Below, in pieces: positions 17,487 through 26,464 of a stretch of DNA of 64,000 nucleotides. The stretch is taken from the NCBI GenBank assembly GCA_963728785.1, contig CAVSKV010000004.1:1116001-1180000 (forward strand), in the 5' to 3' direction. The notes beneath the pieces were generated by a model. The model worked only from the letters and a program-made list of their open reading frames with translations, did not search any database and was not told the DNA's origin. Origin of the DNA: JAGWRI01 sp963728785. GTDB lineage: Bacteria; Gemmatimonadota; Gemmatimonadetes; Gemmatimonadales; Gemmatimonadaceae. The stretch's first letter is position 1. Each line of letters opens with the position of its first letter. The position numbers and the translations under genes are program-made.

Positions 17487-18892
17487 CGGCGTGGGTCGGG
17501 AATGGGAGCGGCGGGCGCCCCGCCGCGGCCGGACTTACGGGCGGGTTCCGGCGTCTTGCCGGCCGGCTTCTTGGCAGGCGGCTTGCCGCACGCCGTGGTG
17601 TTCAACGTATCGGCCGCATCCGGTTCGGCCAGGACGCCCTGCGTCTCGCCGATGACGTTCACCGTCTTTACGCCTTTATCGCCGAAGGTGACGGTGATAC
17701 GCTGTCCTTTGGAGTAGTTGATCGCCGGCGTGCAGATCGTCGTGTCGTTCGACGCAACGTTGTAGAACGCGGATGAGTTGTCGATGGCCACGAGGCGCCT
17801 GATGGCCGGGGAGTGGGTAGTGTCCTTGGCGGCCAGTGAGTCGAAGTAGGCGATGATGGTGTCGCCCTTCATCCAGTCCATGTCCTTGGTTCGAAATTTC
17901 GCCGTGTCGGGCTTACTCTCGGCGTACGCCTTTGCCACGGCGTGGATCTCCCGCACGTGCTGGCCGGGCATGAGGACCTCGATCGAGTCGGCGAGCAGAC
18001 TGTCGACGGGGCTCTTGGCGCTTGCACGCCCCGGGCCCCAGGCCATTGCACGCTCGAGCAAGTCATTGGTGACGCGCATGTCGATTGTATCGGCGTGCAG
18101 GATGACGTCCTTGCTCGTAGCTACGCCTTTGCCCCGGGCGATCACGCGGTAGAGCTGGCGGTCACGGGAATAAAGGTCGATGAGCACGCCGACGAGGGTG
18201 AACGGGTTGGTGCCGCTCCGGCCCTCGATCTTCGGGCCCCGCATGAGGTGCATGATCTCCTTCTGACCGTCCAGGAATGCCGAGTCGCTGTGGGCCAGGA
18301 CGTCCTGGCGCGTGATCTCCACGTGGCCGCCGGCGTACACGAGGCTGTCGCCATCCATGAATACGTTGTTGGCCACGACCTTCATCGGCGGTTCGGGGTT
18401 GCCGAGGGAATCGAGCTGGACGAGCGTGATGGTCGGCCGTTGATCGGCGCTCATCTGGGCCAGCGGGCGCCGCTTGGGGATTGGCCGCAGGTAGGTCGCC
18501 ACCGGTCCCTGGAGGCGGGACCCGCTGGGCATGGTGGCATCGACGTTCCCGGTAGCGACGATCCGTTCCTCGGCCATGTAGTAGTTCAAGAAATCGGAAT
18601 GAAGATTGAACCTCGGCTCCCGGTAGTAGACATGGCCTACCAGGTAGAGGCGCTTCTCGTCGCCGTACTGCTCCATGCTGTCGGCCCGGAGCGTGATCTG
18701 CTTGGCCGGACAGTGCACGACGACACCGCCCCCCATGTAGGTGTTGTACTGGCCGCTGGGCAGCTTCTCCATGAACTGGCGCGTCTCGGCGGTATTAACG
18801 GCGTTGCAGCGCGTACCGCCGGTACCCTGCGCGACGGCACTGGCGGGGAGCAGGAGGGCGGTCGCAAGCACGGCGAACCCGACGGCGTGCAT
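17483..18892 (-). CDS. LptA/OstA-like periplasmic LPS-transport protein
   Basis: 469 residues with a signal peptide (about 1-22, ending PASAVAQG) and a long beta-rich body that repeats the OstA pattern (TLRADSMEQYGDEKR, GNVDATMPSG, GGHVEITRQDVLAHSD, LHADTIDM). It is more than twice the length of E. coli LptA (185) and lacks the ~500-residue LptD barrel, so it may form an extended jellyroll bridge. The C-terminus is Lys/Pro/Arg-rich. The start is the ATG that overlaps the lptC stop (TGATG); in-frame sequence further upstream belongs to the antisense of lptC. Confidence 0.85.
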   Translation of the reverse strand: MHAVGFAVLATALLLPASAVAQGTGGTRCNAVNTAETRQFMEKLPSGQYNTYMGGGVVVHCPAKQITLRADSMEQYGDEKRLYLVGHVYYREPRFNLHSDFLNYYMAEERIVATGNVDATMPSGSRLQGPVATYLRPIPKRRPLAQMSADQRPTITLVQLDSLGNPEPPMKVVANNVFMDGDSLVYAGGHVEITRQDVLAHSDSAFLDGQKEIMHLMRGPKIEGRSGTNPFTLVGVLIDLYSRDRQLYRVIARGKGVATSKDVILHADTIDMRVTNDLLERAMAWGPGRASAKSPVDSLLADSIEVLMPGQHVREIHAVAKAYAESKPDTAKFRTKDMDWMKGDTIIAYFDSLAAKDTTHSPAIRRLVAIDNSSAFYNVASNDTTICTPAINYSKGQRITVTFGDKGVKTVNVIGETQGVLAEPDAADTLNTTACGKPPAKKPAGKTPEPARKSGRGGAPAAPIPDPRR

Positions 18893-19452
18893 CAACGGTC
18901 GGGGAAGCTGTTGATGATGCCCGACTGCGTGGCCGCGCGCAGGATGCGGATATGGACGAGGTTGGGGTCGGTGACGAGGCCGATTCCCTGTTGCACCTTG
19001 TCCCCCTGGGTAAGCACGAACGACGTATCGCTGGTGATGACGTCTGATGCCTGGTTGTAGCGCAACTGCGGCGTCTCGAGCTTCTTGCCGTCGGTGCTGG
19101 TGATGACCACGTTGCCCCACCCTTCGAGTACCTGGGTGCGCATGTCATAACGCCCGCTGTCGGCGCGCATCGTGCCGTTCGGTTTGCCAACGGAGTCGCG
19201 GAAGGCGACGTGCACGTTCCGGAAGTCGAACTGGGTCTGATCGTGGAACACGAATGCGGTATCGGCGGTCATCGTCCCGCGCTCCACGCCCTGGTTGGTG
19301 AGGACCGTCGAGATGTTGAACAGGACCTGTTCGGCACTGTCGACGAGTGAGGAGGCGTGGGTGACGGGGGGCGCGGCGGGGCGCTCGCAGCCGCCGGCTG
19401 CGAGCGCCCCCGTAGCGGCCGCGACGAGCACCAAGGCGGGGCCGCGCCTCAC
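18892..19452 (-). CDS. lptC: LptC-like LPS export lipoprotein
   Basis: 186 residues. The N-terminus is a signal with a lipobox-like LAAGGC (Cys22), so it may be lipid anchored rather than held by the usual LptC transmembrane helix. A beta-jellyroll pattern follows (MTADTAFVFHDQTQFDFRN, TMRADSGRYDMRT, TSDTSFVLTQGD). Together with the OstA-like protein and LptB it would form the inner-membrane to periplasm part of the Lpt bridge. Overlaps kdsD by 4 bp. Confidence 0.85.
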   Translation of the reverse strand: MRRGPALVLVAAATGALAAGGCERPAAPPVTHASSLVDSAEQVLFNISTVLTNQGVERGTMTADTAFVFHDQTQFDFRNVHVAFRDSVGKPNGTMRADSGRYDMRTQVLEGWGNVVITSTDGKKLETPQLRYNQASDVITSDTSFVLTQGDKVQQGIGLVTDPNLVHIRILRAATQSGIINSFPDR

Positions 19453-20414
19453 CGGACCCGGGCCCGCATGAGGTCGTGCAGGTGGACGACGCCGACCACG
19501 TGCCGGTCGTCGTCGACGACCGGCATGGCCATGATGCCGTGCTGCTCCATGCGAAACACGACGGCGCTGGCGAGTTCGTCGGGGCGCGCCGTTTTCGGGG
19601 CGCGGGTGAGCACGCGATCGATAGGCAGCGCCAGGACGTCGGCTTCGCTCTCCATCATCCGCGTCAGGTCCCCTGCCGTCATGAGCCCTTCCAGTCGGTC
19701 GCGGTCGTCCAGCAGCAGCGCGATGCCCCGTCGTTCCGCCAGCATCACGATGGCCTGCCGCATCGTATCACCCTTTCGTAATAGCGGGAGGTCGTCCCGC
19801 AGCATCAGGTCCTGCACCCGCGTCAGCAGCTTCCTCCCCAGCGACCCTCCGGGATGGAGGCGCGCGAAGTCCTCGCGGCGGAATCGCTTGACGTCGAGCA
19901 GCGCCACGGCGAGGGCGTCGCCGAGGGCCAGCGCCACCGTGGTGCTCGTGGTGGGCGCCAGATCGTGCGGGCAGGCCTCTTCCTTTACCCAGCCGTCGAG
20001 CCAGAGGTCCGAAAGCTTGGCCAGCGTGGACTCGCCATCGGCCGTGATGGCGATCAACTTGACCCCCAGGCCCTTCAGCTGCTCGAGCAGGCCGAGCATC
20101 TCGTCGGATTCCCCGCTTTTCGAAATCAGTATGGCCACGTCTTCGGTACCGACAATGCCGAGGTCGCCGTGGAAGCTGTCGACCGGGTGGAGGAAGCTGG
20201 CCGGCGTGCCGGTGGAGGTGAGCGTAGCGGCGATCTTGCGGCCGATGAGACCGGACTTCCCAACCCCCGCCACGATCACGCGGCCGCGGGAGCCCGCGAT
20301 GAGGGCCACGGCGCCGGCGAATGATTGGCCGAGGCGCGACTCGGCCGCCGCGAGCGCCTCCGATTCGAGGCGCAGGACGCGACGCCCCATGGCGACGATC
20401 TCGTCGTGCGTCAC
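19449..20414 (-). CDS. kdsD: Arabinose-5-phosphate isomerase (KpsF/GutQ family)
   Basis: Converts ribulose-5-phosphate to arabinose-5-phosphate, the first committed precursor of Kdo. An N-terminal SIS domain (GVGKSGLIGRKIAATL, FLHPVDSFHGDLG, ISKSGESDE) is followed by two CBS domains (LLRKGDTMRQAIVML and HGIMAMPVVDDD). The GTG at 20414 overlaps the kdsC stop (GTGA) and gives 321 residues, matching the family; I prefer it to the more upstream in-frame start. Confidence 0.95.
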   Translation of the reverse strand: MTHDEIVAMGRRVLRLESEALAAAESRLGQSFAGAVALIAGSRGRVIVAGVGKSGLIGRKIAATLTSTGTPASFLHPVDSFHGDLGIVGTEDVAILISKSGESDEMLGLLEQLKGLGVKLIAITADGESTLAKLSDLWLDGWVKEEACPHDLAPTTSTTVALALGDALAVALLDVKRFRREDFARLHPGGSLGRKLLTRVQDLMLRDDLPLLRKGDTMRQAIVMLAERRGIALLLDDRDRLEGLMTAGDLTRMMESEADVLALPIDRVLTRAPKTARPDELASAVVFRMEQHGIMAMPVVDDDRHVVGVVHLHDLMRARVR

Positions 20415-20974
20415 CGGACCACCGTTTGCCGTGCCGAGCGCTCGTCCACGTAGGCGCTCCACAGGGTGTCCCATTCGCCACGCGCGCGCAGCAGCGCCTC
20501 GGCGAATTCGCGCACCGCGCCGTCGCCGCCGTGGCGGGCGAGGACGAGGGCGGACTCGCGCTTGACCTCGGGGACGGCGTTGCCGGTGGCTACGGCGAGG
20601 CCCACCGTGCGCATCACGGCCAGATCGGGAAAGTCGTCGCCCACGAACGCCACGTCGGCGGGCGCGATGGCACGCCGCTCGAGGATGGCGGCGAGTGCCG
20701 GGAGTTTGTACGCGTCAACCACCTGCGCCACGTCCTCGATTTCCAGCTCGGCAGCGCGCAGGCGCACACTGTCGGACACGCGGCCGGTGACGATGGCCAC
20801 GTGCAGGCCGGCCCGGCGCATCAGGGAGATGCCGAAGCCGTCCTGGATGTTGTAGCGCTTGAACTCCAGGGCCTGCCCCTGCACCGCTCCGAGGTAGATG
20901 CCGCCATTCGTGAGCACGCCATCCACGTCGAGCGCGACGAGCTTGATGCGACGCGCGAGGGCCCGATCGATCAT
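20411..20974 (-). CDS. kdsC: 3-deoxy-D-manno-octulosonate-8-phosphate phosphatase
   Basis: HAD-superfamily phosphatase that releases Kdo from Kdo-8-phosphate. The nucleophile motif LDVDGVLTNG has Asp16 and Asp18; later motifs are VTGR near residue 61 and FVGDDFPDLAVM near residue 114. At 187 residues with no cap domain it is the standard tetrameric KdsC type. It overlaps kdsA by 4 bp. Confidence 0.95.
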   Translation of the reverse strand: MIDRALARRIKLVALDVDGVLTNGGIYLGAVQGQALEFKRYNIQDGFGISLMRRAGLHVAIVTGRVSDSVRLRAAELEIEDVAQVVDAYKLPALAAILERRAIAPADVAFVGDDFPDLAVMRTVGLAVATGNAVPEVKRESALVLARHGGDGAVREFAEALLRARGEWDTLWSAYVDERSARQTVVR

Positions 20975-21780
20975 GCGCGGACCAGCGCCCAGAGCGCGAC
21001 ACAGCGCTCGACGAGCGCATCGAGTTGCTCGAGGTGGATCATATTGGGGCCGTCGCTGGGCGCGTGGTCCGGGTCGGGGTGGGTTTCCAGGAACATCCCG
21101 TTGGCGCCGGCTGCAACGGCGGCGAGGGCGAGCGGCTGCACGAATTCGCGGGCCCCGCCGCTCGCGCCCCCCTGACCGCGGCCCGGCTGCTGTACGCTGT
21201 GCGTGGCGTCGAAGATCGTGGGCGCGTCGCAGGCGTCACGCATGCGCTTGAAGTCGCGCATGTCAACCACGAGATCGCCGTACCCGAAGAAGGTGCCGCG
21301 TTCGGTGACGGCGACCTCGGGCGCTGGGGTGCTCGCCCTCCGTACCTTTTCGACGGCGCCGCGCATGCCTTCGGGATGCATCCACTGCCCCTTCTTGATG
21401 TTCACGGGCTTGCCCGTGGCGCCAGCGGCCACGAGCAGGTCGGTCTGGCGGCAGAGGAAGGCGGGAATCTGCAGCACGTCGGCCACCTGGGCGGCGGGCA
21501 CGCATTGCGCCGGGAGGTGCACGTCGGTGAGGATCCGCAGCCCGGTCGCCCGCCGCACGCGATCGAGCGCCGCGAGGCCTTCGTCGAGCCCCGGCCCGCG
21601 ATGCGCACCGGCGTTGGACCGATTGGCCTTGTCGAACGATGCCTTGAAGATGATGCCGCCGGGCACGCGTTCGGCGAGCGCCGCGAGGTGGTCGGCGACG
21701 CGCAGGTTGAGCGCATCGTCCTCGACCACGCAGGGTCCCGCGATGAGAAAGAACGCGTCGGGGGGGAATGCTCGGGGCAC
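20971..21780 (-). CDS. kdsA: 3-deoxy-8-phosphooctulonate synthase
   Basis: Condenses arabinose-5-phosphate with phosphoenolpyruvate. Conserved segments are FLIAGPCVVED at the N-terminus, FKASFDKANRSN near residue 45, and LTDVHLPAQC in the middle. In the last the residue after HLP is Ala and a Cys follows shortly after, and GTFFGYGDLVVDMR is also present. The GTG at 21780, one base after the pyrG stop, gives 269 residues. Sequence further upstream in this frame is the antisense of pyrG. Confidence 0.95.
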   Translation of the reverse strand: MPRAFPPDAFFLIAGPCVVEDDALNLRVADHLAALAERVPGGIIFKASFDKANRSNAGAHRGPGLDEGLAALDRVRRATGLRILTDVHLPAQCVPAAQVADVLQIPAFLCRQTDLLVAAGATGKPVNIKKGQWMHPEGMRGAVEKVRRASTPAPEVAVTERGTFFGYGDLVVDMRDFKRMRDACDAPTIFDATHSVQQPGRGQGGASGGAREFVQPLALAAVAAGANGMFLETHPDPDHAPSDGPNMIHLEQLDALVERCVALWALVRA

Positions 21781-21781
21781 G

Positions 21782-23452
21782 TCAGTCCGCCGCCTCGACG
21801 AGCCGGCCGCGTTGGCCGTCCACGGCGCCACCGTGCTTGGCGCGGTACGCGGCCGCGACAAATCCGGCGAACAACGGATGCGGACGCATGGGCCGCGACT
21901 TGAGTTCCGGGTGGAACTGGCAGCCAATGAACCACGGGTGCGAGGGCAGTTCCACGATCTCGACGAGTTGGCCGTCGGGGCTGAGTCCCGAGAGCCGGAG
22001 GCCCTTCTGTGTGAAGACGTCGCGGTACCCGTTGGCGACCTCGTAGCGGTGCCGGTGCCGTTCGCTCACCTCGGCGACGCCGTAGATCTCCGCCGCCCGG
22101 GACCCGCGGGTGAGCCGGCAGGGATATGCGCCAAGGCGCATCGTGCCGCCCATATCCGTCAGGTGCTGCTGTGATTCCATGAGCGCGATCACCGGGTTGT
22201 CGCACTGCGGAGCGAACTCCGACGAATGGCTGTCGCCCAGCCCGCACACGTCGCGCGCGAACTCGATGATCGCCACCTGCATACCGAGGCAGATCCCGAG
22301 GAACGGCAACCCCGACTCGCGGGCGTAGCGGATCGCCTCGACCATGCCGTCCACGCCGCGCACCCCGAATCCGCCGGGCACGAGCAGGCCGTCGTATCCG
22401 TGGAGCAGTTCGGCGGCGCGTTCCTGCGACGTGAACGCATCGCTGGAGAGCCAGTGGATGTCCACGCCGACGTCGTTGGCAATGCCGCCGTGGATGAGCG
22501 CTTCCTGCACGCTCTTGTAGCTGTCCACGAATTCGGTGTACTTGCCGACGACGGCGATGCGCACGCGCTCGCGTGGCGCCAGGACGCTTTCCACCATGCC
22601 GCGCCATGCCGAGAGGTCGGGTTCCGGGCGCTCGATGCCGAGCTTCTGCAGCACCATCTCGTCCAGGCCCTGATCGTGGAACGAGAGCGGGATCTGATAG
22701 ATCGTGCGCACGTCGGCGCTCTCGATCACGCAGCCGAACTCGACGTTGCAGAACAGGGCGATCTTGCGTTTGAGCTCGTCGGAGATGGGACGCTCGGTGC
22801 GCACGATGAGCAGATCCGGCTGGATCCCGATCTCCATCAGCTCGCGCACCGAGTGCTGCGTGGGCTTGGTCTTGAGTTCTCCGGCCGCCGCGATGTACGG
22901 GATGAGCGTGAGGTGGATGAAGATGGCATTGTCGCGCCCCACGTCGTGCCGGAACTGGCGGATCGCCTCGAGAAAGGGCAGCGATTCGATGTCGCCCACC
23001 GTGCCGCCGATCTCGACGATGACCACGTCGTTGTCGGGGGCGATGCGCCGCATGGCGGCCTTGATCTCGTCGGTGATGTGGGGGATGACCTGGACCGTCG
23101 AGCCGAGGTACTCCCCGCGGCGTTCCTTGGTGATCACGTTGAGATAGATGCGCCCGGTCGTGACGTTGTTGGCCTGCGAAAGTGCGCGGTCGATGAACCG
23201 CTCGTAGTGGCCGAGGTCGAGGTCGGTCTCGGCGCCGTCGTCGGTGACGAACACTTCGCCGTGCTGGAACGGCGACATCGTACCGGGGTCGACGTTGATG
23301 TAGGGGTCGAACTTCATCATCGACACGCGCAGGCCGCGCTCCACGAGCAGCCGGCCGAGCGACGCGGCCGCGATGCCCTTGCCCAACGACGAAACGACAC
23401 CGCCCGTGACGAAGACGAACTTCGTGGTGTGCTGGGTCGCGGTTGATGGCAT
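21782..23452 (-). CDS. pyrG: CTP synthase
   Basis: ATP- and glutamine-dependent amination of UTP to CTP. 556 residues: an N-terminal synthase domain (KFVFVTGGVVSSLGKG, FDPYINVDPGTMSP) and a C-terminal class-I glutamine amidotransferase with nucleophile Cys in FLGICLGMQ and the catalytic His-x-Glu (FHPELKSRP) near the end. The ATG overlaps the kdsB stop (TGATG). Sitting between kdsB, which consumes CTP, and kdsA, it links nucleotide supply to Kdo activation. Confidence 0.98.
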   Translation of the reverse strand: MPSTATQHTTKFVFVTGGVVSSLGKGIAAASLGRLLVERGLRVSMMKFDPYINVDPGTMSPFQHGEVFVTDDGAETDLDLGHYERFIDRALSQANNVTTGRIYLNVITKERRGEYLGSTVQVIPHITDEIKAAMRRIAPDNDVVIVEIGGTVGDIESLPFLEAIRQFRHDVGRDNAIFIHLTLIPYIAAAGELKTKPTQHSVRELMEIGIQPDLLIVRTERPISDELKRKIALFCNVEFGCVIESADVRTIYQIPLSFHDQGLDEMVLQKLGIERPEPDLSAWRGMVESVLAPRERVRIAVVGKYTEFVDSYKSVQEALIHGGIANDVGVDIHWLSSDAFTSQERAAELLHGYDGLLVPGGFGVRGVDGMVEAIRYARESGLPFLGICLGMQVAIIEFARDVCGLGDSHSSEFAPQCDNPVIALMESQQHLTDMGGTMRLGAYPCRLTRGSRAAEIYGVAEVSERHRHRYEVANGYRDVFTQKGLRLSGLSPDGQLVEIVELPSHPWFIGCQFHPELKSRPMRPHPLFAGFVAAAYRAKHGGAVDGQRGRLVEAAD

Positions 23453-24213
23453 CAGGTCATCCCCGGGTTGGTGTTCGTCCAATCGATGTTGGCTCTCACA
23501 AGGTCGTCTTCCGTATCGATCCCGCTCAGGCCCGCATTGGCAACGCGGGCCACCCCCATCGCCAGCCCGGCGGCCAGGGGCCGCAACTGCTCCAGCCGCT
23601 CGATGCGCTCGAACGGGTGCGGCGGGAGCGCCACCCACTGCGCCAACGCGTCGCGCGAGTAGGCGTAGACGCCCACGTGCCGCCAGATCCGGCCCTGCAG
23701 TACCGCGGCGTCAGCCCGGTCGCGAAGGAACGGAATGGCCGCACGTGAAAAATACATGGCGCGGCCGTCGTCGGCGGCGACGACTTTGACCACATTGGGA
23801 TCTTGGAGAATCTCCGGACCCGCGGCAGCGGCCGCAGTCCCCAGCGGAAAGCCGTTGACCGCCACCATCTCCACGGCGCCGTTCAGGGCGTCGACGGCAA
23901 CAAACGGCTCGTCCCCCTGCACGTTCAGGACAGTGTCGTAAGCCGCGAATCCGGGTTGCGCCGATACTTCGGCCACACGGTCGGTGCCCGAAAGGTGCTC
24001 CCGAGAGGTCATCACGGCCTCGCCGCCGTGCCGACGGACGGCCTCGGCCACCTCGTCGCTGTCGGTGGCGACCACGCACCGCTCGGCCAGCCCGGTGTCG
24101 CGCACACGCTCCAAGACGCGGACGACGAGGGGGAGACCGGCGAGGAGGCGGAGGGGTTTGCGGGGGAGGCGCGTGGCGCCCAGGCGAGCTGGGATGACGG
24201 CAAGCGTCCTCAT
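23452..24213 (-). CDS. kdsB: 3-deoxy-manno-octulosonate cytidylyltransferase (CMP-Kdo synthetase)
   Basis: Activates Kdo with CTP for lipid A core assembly. 253 residues with the pyrophosphorylase motif VIPARLGATRLPRKPL at the N-terminus, TDSDEVAEAV, and NVQGDEPFV in the middle. First gene of the Kdo/Lpt operon. A candidate promoter lies just ahead at 24259-24287. Confidence 0.96.
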   Translation of the reverse strand: MRTLAVIPARLGATRLPRKPLRLLAGLPLVVRVLERVRDTGLAERCVVATDSDEVAEAVRRHGGEAVMTSREHLSGTDRVAEVSAQPGFAAYDTVLNVQGDEPFVAVDALNGAVEMVAVNGFPLGTAAAAAGPEILQDPNVVKVVAADDGRAMYFSRAAIPFLRDRADAAVLQGRIWRHVGVYAYSRDALAQWVALPPHPFERIERLEQLRPLAAGLAMGVARVANAGLSGIDTEDDLVRANIDWTNTNPGMT

Positions 24214-24258
24214 GGGCGGCGCCAGGCCGCGGGACCGGCCGCAAGATTCACGCCAGCT

Positions 24259-24287
24259 AAGTTATCGGTTCGCCGGACACAACGCAA
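24259..24287 (-). promoter_or_regulatory. Candidate sigma-70-type promoter of the Kdo/Lpt operon
   Basis: On the minus strand TTGCGT (24282-24287) and TAACTT (24259-24264) are 17 bases apart. The start of transcription would be near 24252, about 40 bases before the kdsB ATG. The same -10 hexamer occurs in front of nuoA. One arm of an 11-bp inverted repeat lies in the spacer. Confidence 0.5.
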
Positions 24288-24332
24288 ATGTGGGCCGGGC
24301 CGCCACTTTGGGCGGTCGTCGGTCCGGCGAAC
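24268..24332. repeat. 11-bp inverted repeat spanning the trpG-kdsB gap
   Basis: GTTCGCCGGAC at 24268-24278 is the perfect reverse complement of GTCCGGCGAAC at 24322-24332, with 43 bases between. The intervening sequence contains a smaller pairing (CCGCC / GGCGG around ACTTTG at about 24300-24315). It could be a structured 3' end of the trpG transcript or a pair of regulator half-sites; the inner arm is inside the candidate kdsB promoter. Confidence 0.6.
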
Positions 24333-24339
24333 GGCCGTG

Positions 24340-24924
<585 letters not shown>

Positions 24925-24946
24925 GGGCGTGGTGGCGAGGGCGGAG

Positions 24947-25855
24947 TCATCCCCTCGGATGATACTGCCGGTGCACGCTCCGCAGATACTCCCGGTCTAC
25001 ATGCGTGTAGATCTGCGTAGTGGAAATGTCGGAGTGGCCGAGCATTTCCTGGACGGCGCGCAGATCGGCGCCCCCTTCCAGGAGGTGCGTCGCGAACGAG
25101 TGGCGCAGAGTGTGCGGGGTGACGTGCTTCTCGATTCCCGCCCGGTCCACGTACTTTCTGAGGATCTTCCAGGCGCCCATCCGGGTGAGCGGCTCGCCGC
25201 GCGAATTCAGGAAGAGGGAGCCCTTTCCCGCACCGCGTTCGAGTTTGGGCCGCAGCTCCCGCAGGTAGATGGCGATGGCGGCGATTGCGTTTCGACCCAG
25301 GGGAACGAGCCGCTCCTTGGCCCCCTTGCCCATGACGCGCACCACGCCCTGGTCGAATACGACGTCCCTCACCCCGATCGTGATCCACTCCGAGACGCGA
25401 AGCCCCGCTCCGTAGGCGAGTTCTAGCATGGCGCGGTCGCGGAAGTAGAGCGGGTCGTCCATCGTCGGCGCGGCCAGCAGTCGCTCGACGTCCGCCACGG
25501 AGAGCACATCGGGAAGCGTGCGCCACTTCTTGGGGGTCTCCAGTCTCTCGCTGGGGTCCTGCAGCAGCAGCCCGTCGCCCAGCAGGAACCGAAAATAGGT
25601 ACGAATGCCGGACACGCCGCGGCGGATGGATGCGGGCGCGAGCCCGAGGTCCTTGAGGTGGTACATGAATTCGCGGAGCAGCTTGGGCGTGACGTCGGCA
25701 GGTCGGCCGGCTCCTTTGGCGGCGGCGAACTCCGCCAACCGGTTCACGTCGCGGGCGTAGGCCTCCTGCGTTCGCGGCGAGGCCCCCTGCTCCAGCGACA
25801 GATAGTCGGCGAACCGCTCGAGCAGGAACGCTTGGGCGACGGCCTTTTCCGTCAC
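24947..25855 (-). CDS. xerD: Tyrosine recombinase XerD/XerC type
   Basis: Site-specific recombinase that resolves chromosome dimers. 302 residues with an N-terminal SAM-like core-binding domain (about 1-95) and a C-terminal catalytic domain. The Arg is in GAGLRVSE, Lys in GKGAKERLVP, the His-x-x-Arg box is HTLRHSFATH, the second His is in LGHSDISTTQ, and the Tyr nucleophile is in IYTHV. No phage or integron genes are nearby and it sits within a housekeeping operon, so the chromosomal Xer role fits best. XerC versus XerD is not settled by eye. Overlaps dedA by 4 bp. Confidence 0.93.
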   Translation of the reverse strand: MTEKAVAQAFLLERFADYLSLEQGASPRTQEAYARDVNRLAEFAAAKGAGRPADVTPKLLREFMYHLKDLGLAPASIRRGVSGIRTYFRFLLGDGLLLQDPSERLETPKKWRTLPDVLSVADVERLLAAPTMDDPLYFRDRAMLELAYGAGLRVSEWITIGVRDVVFDQGVVRVMGKGAKERLVPLGRNAIAAIAIYLRELRPKLERGAGKGSLFLNSRGEPLTRMGAWKILRKYVDRAGIEKHVTPHTLRHSFATHLLEGGADLRAVQEMLGHSDISTTQIYTHVDREYLRSVHRQYHPRG

Positions 25856-26460
25856 CGCTTCCTCCGTCGCAAGAGCCAGATGGTGGCCAGCCCGAGCGCG
25901 ACTACCGCCGCGACGGCGGCCGCGATCCCGCCGTCATGCGCCAGGACGCGCGCCACGGCAGGCCAGTCGGCGCCCAGCGTGAATCCGGCGTAGCTCACGG
26001 TTCCGTACCAGATGGCCGACGCCAAGCCCATGAGCAGCGCAGCGGTGAGGGCCGGCACGCGAAGCGTGCCGGCGAACGGCGGTACGAGTGCGCGCACGCC
26101 GGGAATGAACCGCGCGAGAAAGAGCGCCGCCAGCCCGTACCGCCCGTAGTAGGCGTCGAGCCGCTTCTCGACTTCCTCTGCTCGCTTGCCGAACATCCGC
26201 CGCTCCAGCCGTTTGGCTCCATAGCGCCGTCCCACGGCGTACGTGGCCATGGCGCCGGCGAGGTTGCCCGTCAGTACGGCCGCGAAGGCGGCGAGTGCGG
26301 AGCCGTGGCCGCGGGCGGCGAGAAAACTGCCAAACGCGACGACCGAGTCGGCGGGAAGCGGCGGAAAGATGTTCTCGCCGGCGGCGAAGGCGGCGAGCAC
26401 GAGGTACAGCATCCCCAGCGGCAACGCCCCCGCCCAATCGAGCAGTGCGTTGGGGTCCAC
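25852..26460 (-). CDS. DedA-family membrane protein
   Basis: A 202-residue inner-membrane protein from GTG. The signature segments ENIFPPLPADSVV near residue 29 and RFIPGVRALVPPFAG near residue 115 are those of the DedA/SNARE-associated superfamily; recent work gives several members a role in recycling undecaprenyl phosphate or other lipid carriers. That would suit a window rich in polyprenyl-linked glycan genes, but the specific substrate is inference. The last residues form a short Arg/Lys tail. Four bases separate it from ispF. Confidence 0.92.
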   Translation of the reverse strand: MDPNALLDWAGALPLGMLYLVLAAFAAGENIFPPLPADSVVAFGSFLAARGHGSALAAFAAVLTGNLAGAMATYAVGRRYGAKRLERRMFGKRAEEVEKRLDAYYGRYGLAALFLARFIPGVRALVPPFAGTLRVPALTAALLMGLASAIWYGTVSYAGFTLGADWPAVARVLAHDGGIAAAVAAVVALGLATIWLLRRRKR

Positions 26461-26464
26461 GCCT

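Noticed and set aside
24947..25855. Tyrosine recombinase as a sign of an integrated element
   Set aside because: It sits in a housekeeping operon between dedA and trpG, shows no phage or cargo genes, and fits chromosomal XerC/XerD in length and motifs.
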